Origin: Chromera velia
Taxonomy: Eukaryota > Sar > Chromeraceae
Assembly: GCA_018398765.1 (NCBI GenBank)
Contig: JAHBMJ010001979.1
Span: 1-15,812, forward strand
Direction: 5' to 3'
DNA: 15,812 nt
Below the pieces are notes generated by a model that was not told the origin of the DNA, searched no databases, and worked only from the letters and a program-made list of their open reading frames with translations. The translations under genes and the position numbers were made by a program. Positions 14,823 through 15,812 of this stretch are shown here, piece by piece (position 1 is the first letter of the stretch; every line of letters starts with the position of its first letter).

Positions 14823-15250
14823 GTGGGCCGCCTCGGGTCAGGCATCAGGGTTACGCCTTGCGCGCCTCGTATTCTCTGCTTATGCACATGCAGAAAAAAA
14901 TAGCTAGATTGTTGTAAAACCTTTTAAATTTGTTTTCTAAGCCTTTAATTCTTCTCCCATCTGCCTGTTTCTATTCTTGATACATCAGATTCTATGGACT
15001 CTTCTTTATATGTGTATCTTCTGAATATGAATGCAGTTAAGTCCACTTCAAGGCGTGTGAAGAGACCACCCTAGACAGCCCCTGTAGAAGGTGGGTTCAG
15101 AGCTCGGCCTTTGTTTCAGTGGCTTGCACTTGGTCTGCCAGGGTCTGGGGCTCTAGGCTGCTTTTTTGTTGACCATTTTGCTTTCTTTTTTTAAGTCTTT
15201 CTCCGTCTCTACACATGTGTATATCTAGGTGTGTACAATACTAGGTGCAG
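14823..15250. other. No supported gene
   Basis: Splice-like signals are visible (AATATGAATGCAG ending about 15035, and a GTGGGTTC donor near 15091) around a short stretch reading KSTSRRVKRPP before a stop in one frame. That is too little to call a gene. The T-rich run at 15181-15202 and the sequence after it are low in complexity. Confidence 0.45.
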
Positions 15251-15342
15251 CGTGTGTGTATGTGTATGTGTATATGTGTGTGTGTGTGTATGTGTGTGTG
15301 TGTGTGAGTGAGTGAGAGAGAGAGAGAGAGAGAAAGTGAAAG
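15251..15342 (+). repeat. Compound (GT)n(GA)n microsatellite
   Basis: GT units interrupted by AT steps run from about 15251 to 15306, pass through GAGTGAGT, and become (GA)n to about 15333. The open frame that starts within the GA run is a microsatellite artefact at its N-terminus. Confidence 0.95.
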
Positions 15343-15467
15343 AGTCTGTGTCTATGTCTCTATTATTGGTTCACCTTCCCTCTCCTGCTATGATCGGCTA
15401 TGATTCCCTCTCCCTGCTGTGCACCATGCGCCTTGCCGACCATCGATGTGCCGCATCCTGTCAACAG

Positions 15468-15496
15468 GATTGGGAGGATCTTCGCAAATATAAATG
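15468..15496 (+). CDS. Candidate short exon with strong donor
   Basis: A TCCTGTCAACAG acceptor ends at 15467 and AAATG|GTAAGC follows at 15497. The frame reads DWEDLRKYKW. The open frame also extends upstream through SLLCTMRLADHRCAASCQ to the microsatellite, so the real exon may be longer and start near 15390. No family is recognised. Confidence 0.25.
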
Positions 15497-15748
15497 GTAA
15501 GCTACTTTTGCTTTCTAGCCCCCTTCTTTGCCTTATGTGTATCTGAAAAAGAGTATGAGTATGTGAAAAAGGATATCCTTCCATGTATTCTGTTTGTCTC
15601 CTTGTCCTGAAAGTTTATGTATTCCTTCTAGCACTGCATTTTGTTGCCTGTATTTGCTTAAACAACAAAGGAGTGTACTGCTAGTAGTCCGTGTGATCGT
15701 GTATTCCATGTGTACGCACATGCGTGCATGTGTGCGTATGCCTGTATC

Positions 15749-15812
15749 ACGATGTGTGTGTGAGTGTGTATGTGTGTGTGTGTGTGAGAGAGAGAGAGAA
15801 GGGAGGGGGGGG
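15749..15812 (+). repeat. Second compound (GT)n(GA)n microsatellite
   Basis: GTGTGTGTGAGTGTGTATG is followed by a pure GT run, a GA run and a G-rich end that continues past the window. Its order and orientation match the array at 15251-15342. Confidence 0.95.

Overview
The window looks like gene-poor, repeat-rich eukaryotic nuclear DNA. No open frame runs beyond about 190 codons, and the longest ones are antisense to purine tracts or cross a repeat boundary. There is no operon structure and no ribosome binding site pattern. Microsatellites, long purine tracts, an LTR retrotransposon and pyrimidine-CAG/GTRAGT splice-like signals all point to an intron-rich eukaryote. The lineage cannot be fixed. 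The retrotransposon primer site matches a non-plant initiator tRNA(Met) end, which argues against a land plant. The heptamer TGCATGC/GCATGCA recurs more than chance predicts, as in coccidian apicomplexans, but an invertebrate or another protist is also possible.

Layout. 1-2000: AT-rich intergenic DNA with an 11-bp hairpin, an AAATC microsatellite and short tandem repeats, and no recognisable gene. 2003-4550: the best-supported element, a degenerate LTR retrotransposon in minus orientation. It has LTRs of about 330 bp, TGTA/TACA ends, a GGGTC target duplication on both sides and an 11-nt primer binding site. Its inside holds no recognisable gag or pol. 4556-9250: mostly non-coding, with a few short exon-like open stretches bounded by plausible splice signals (4998-5110, 5942-6102, 6192-6470 minus, 6989-7219, 7374-7435, 8979-9116). 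9340-9520 and 10480-10640: homopurine tracts. 9704-10012: a Pol III-like unit on the minus strand with a perfect T-arm/B box and a T7 terminator, followed on the plus-strand side by small hairpins. 10940-12210: weak small ORFs. 12240-12500: hairpins and a CpG-rich patch. 12962-13758: a splice-consistent three-exon model on the plus strand, the best multi-exon candidate. 13800-14140: GC-rich repeats, then a TATA box at 14202. 14290-14822: a cluster of near-perfect palindromes carried partly on 192-bp tandem units. 15250-15812: two compound GT/GA microsatellites around a short exon-like stretch with a strong donor.

No gene product could be recognised with confidence. Candidate exons are listed at low confidence because several frames are often open at once and I could not run homology or expression checks. 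No multi-gene system is visible. The features most worth follow-up are the LTR element with its transition-dominated LTR divergence, the palindrome cluster and the Pol III-like unit.
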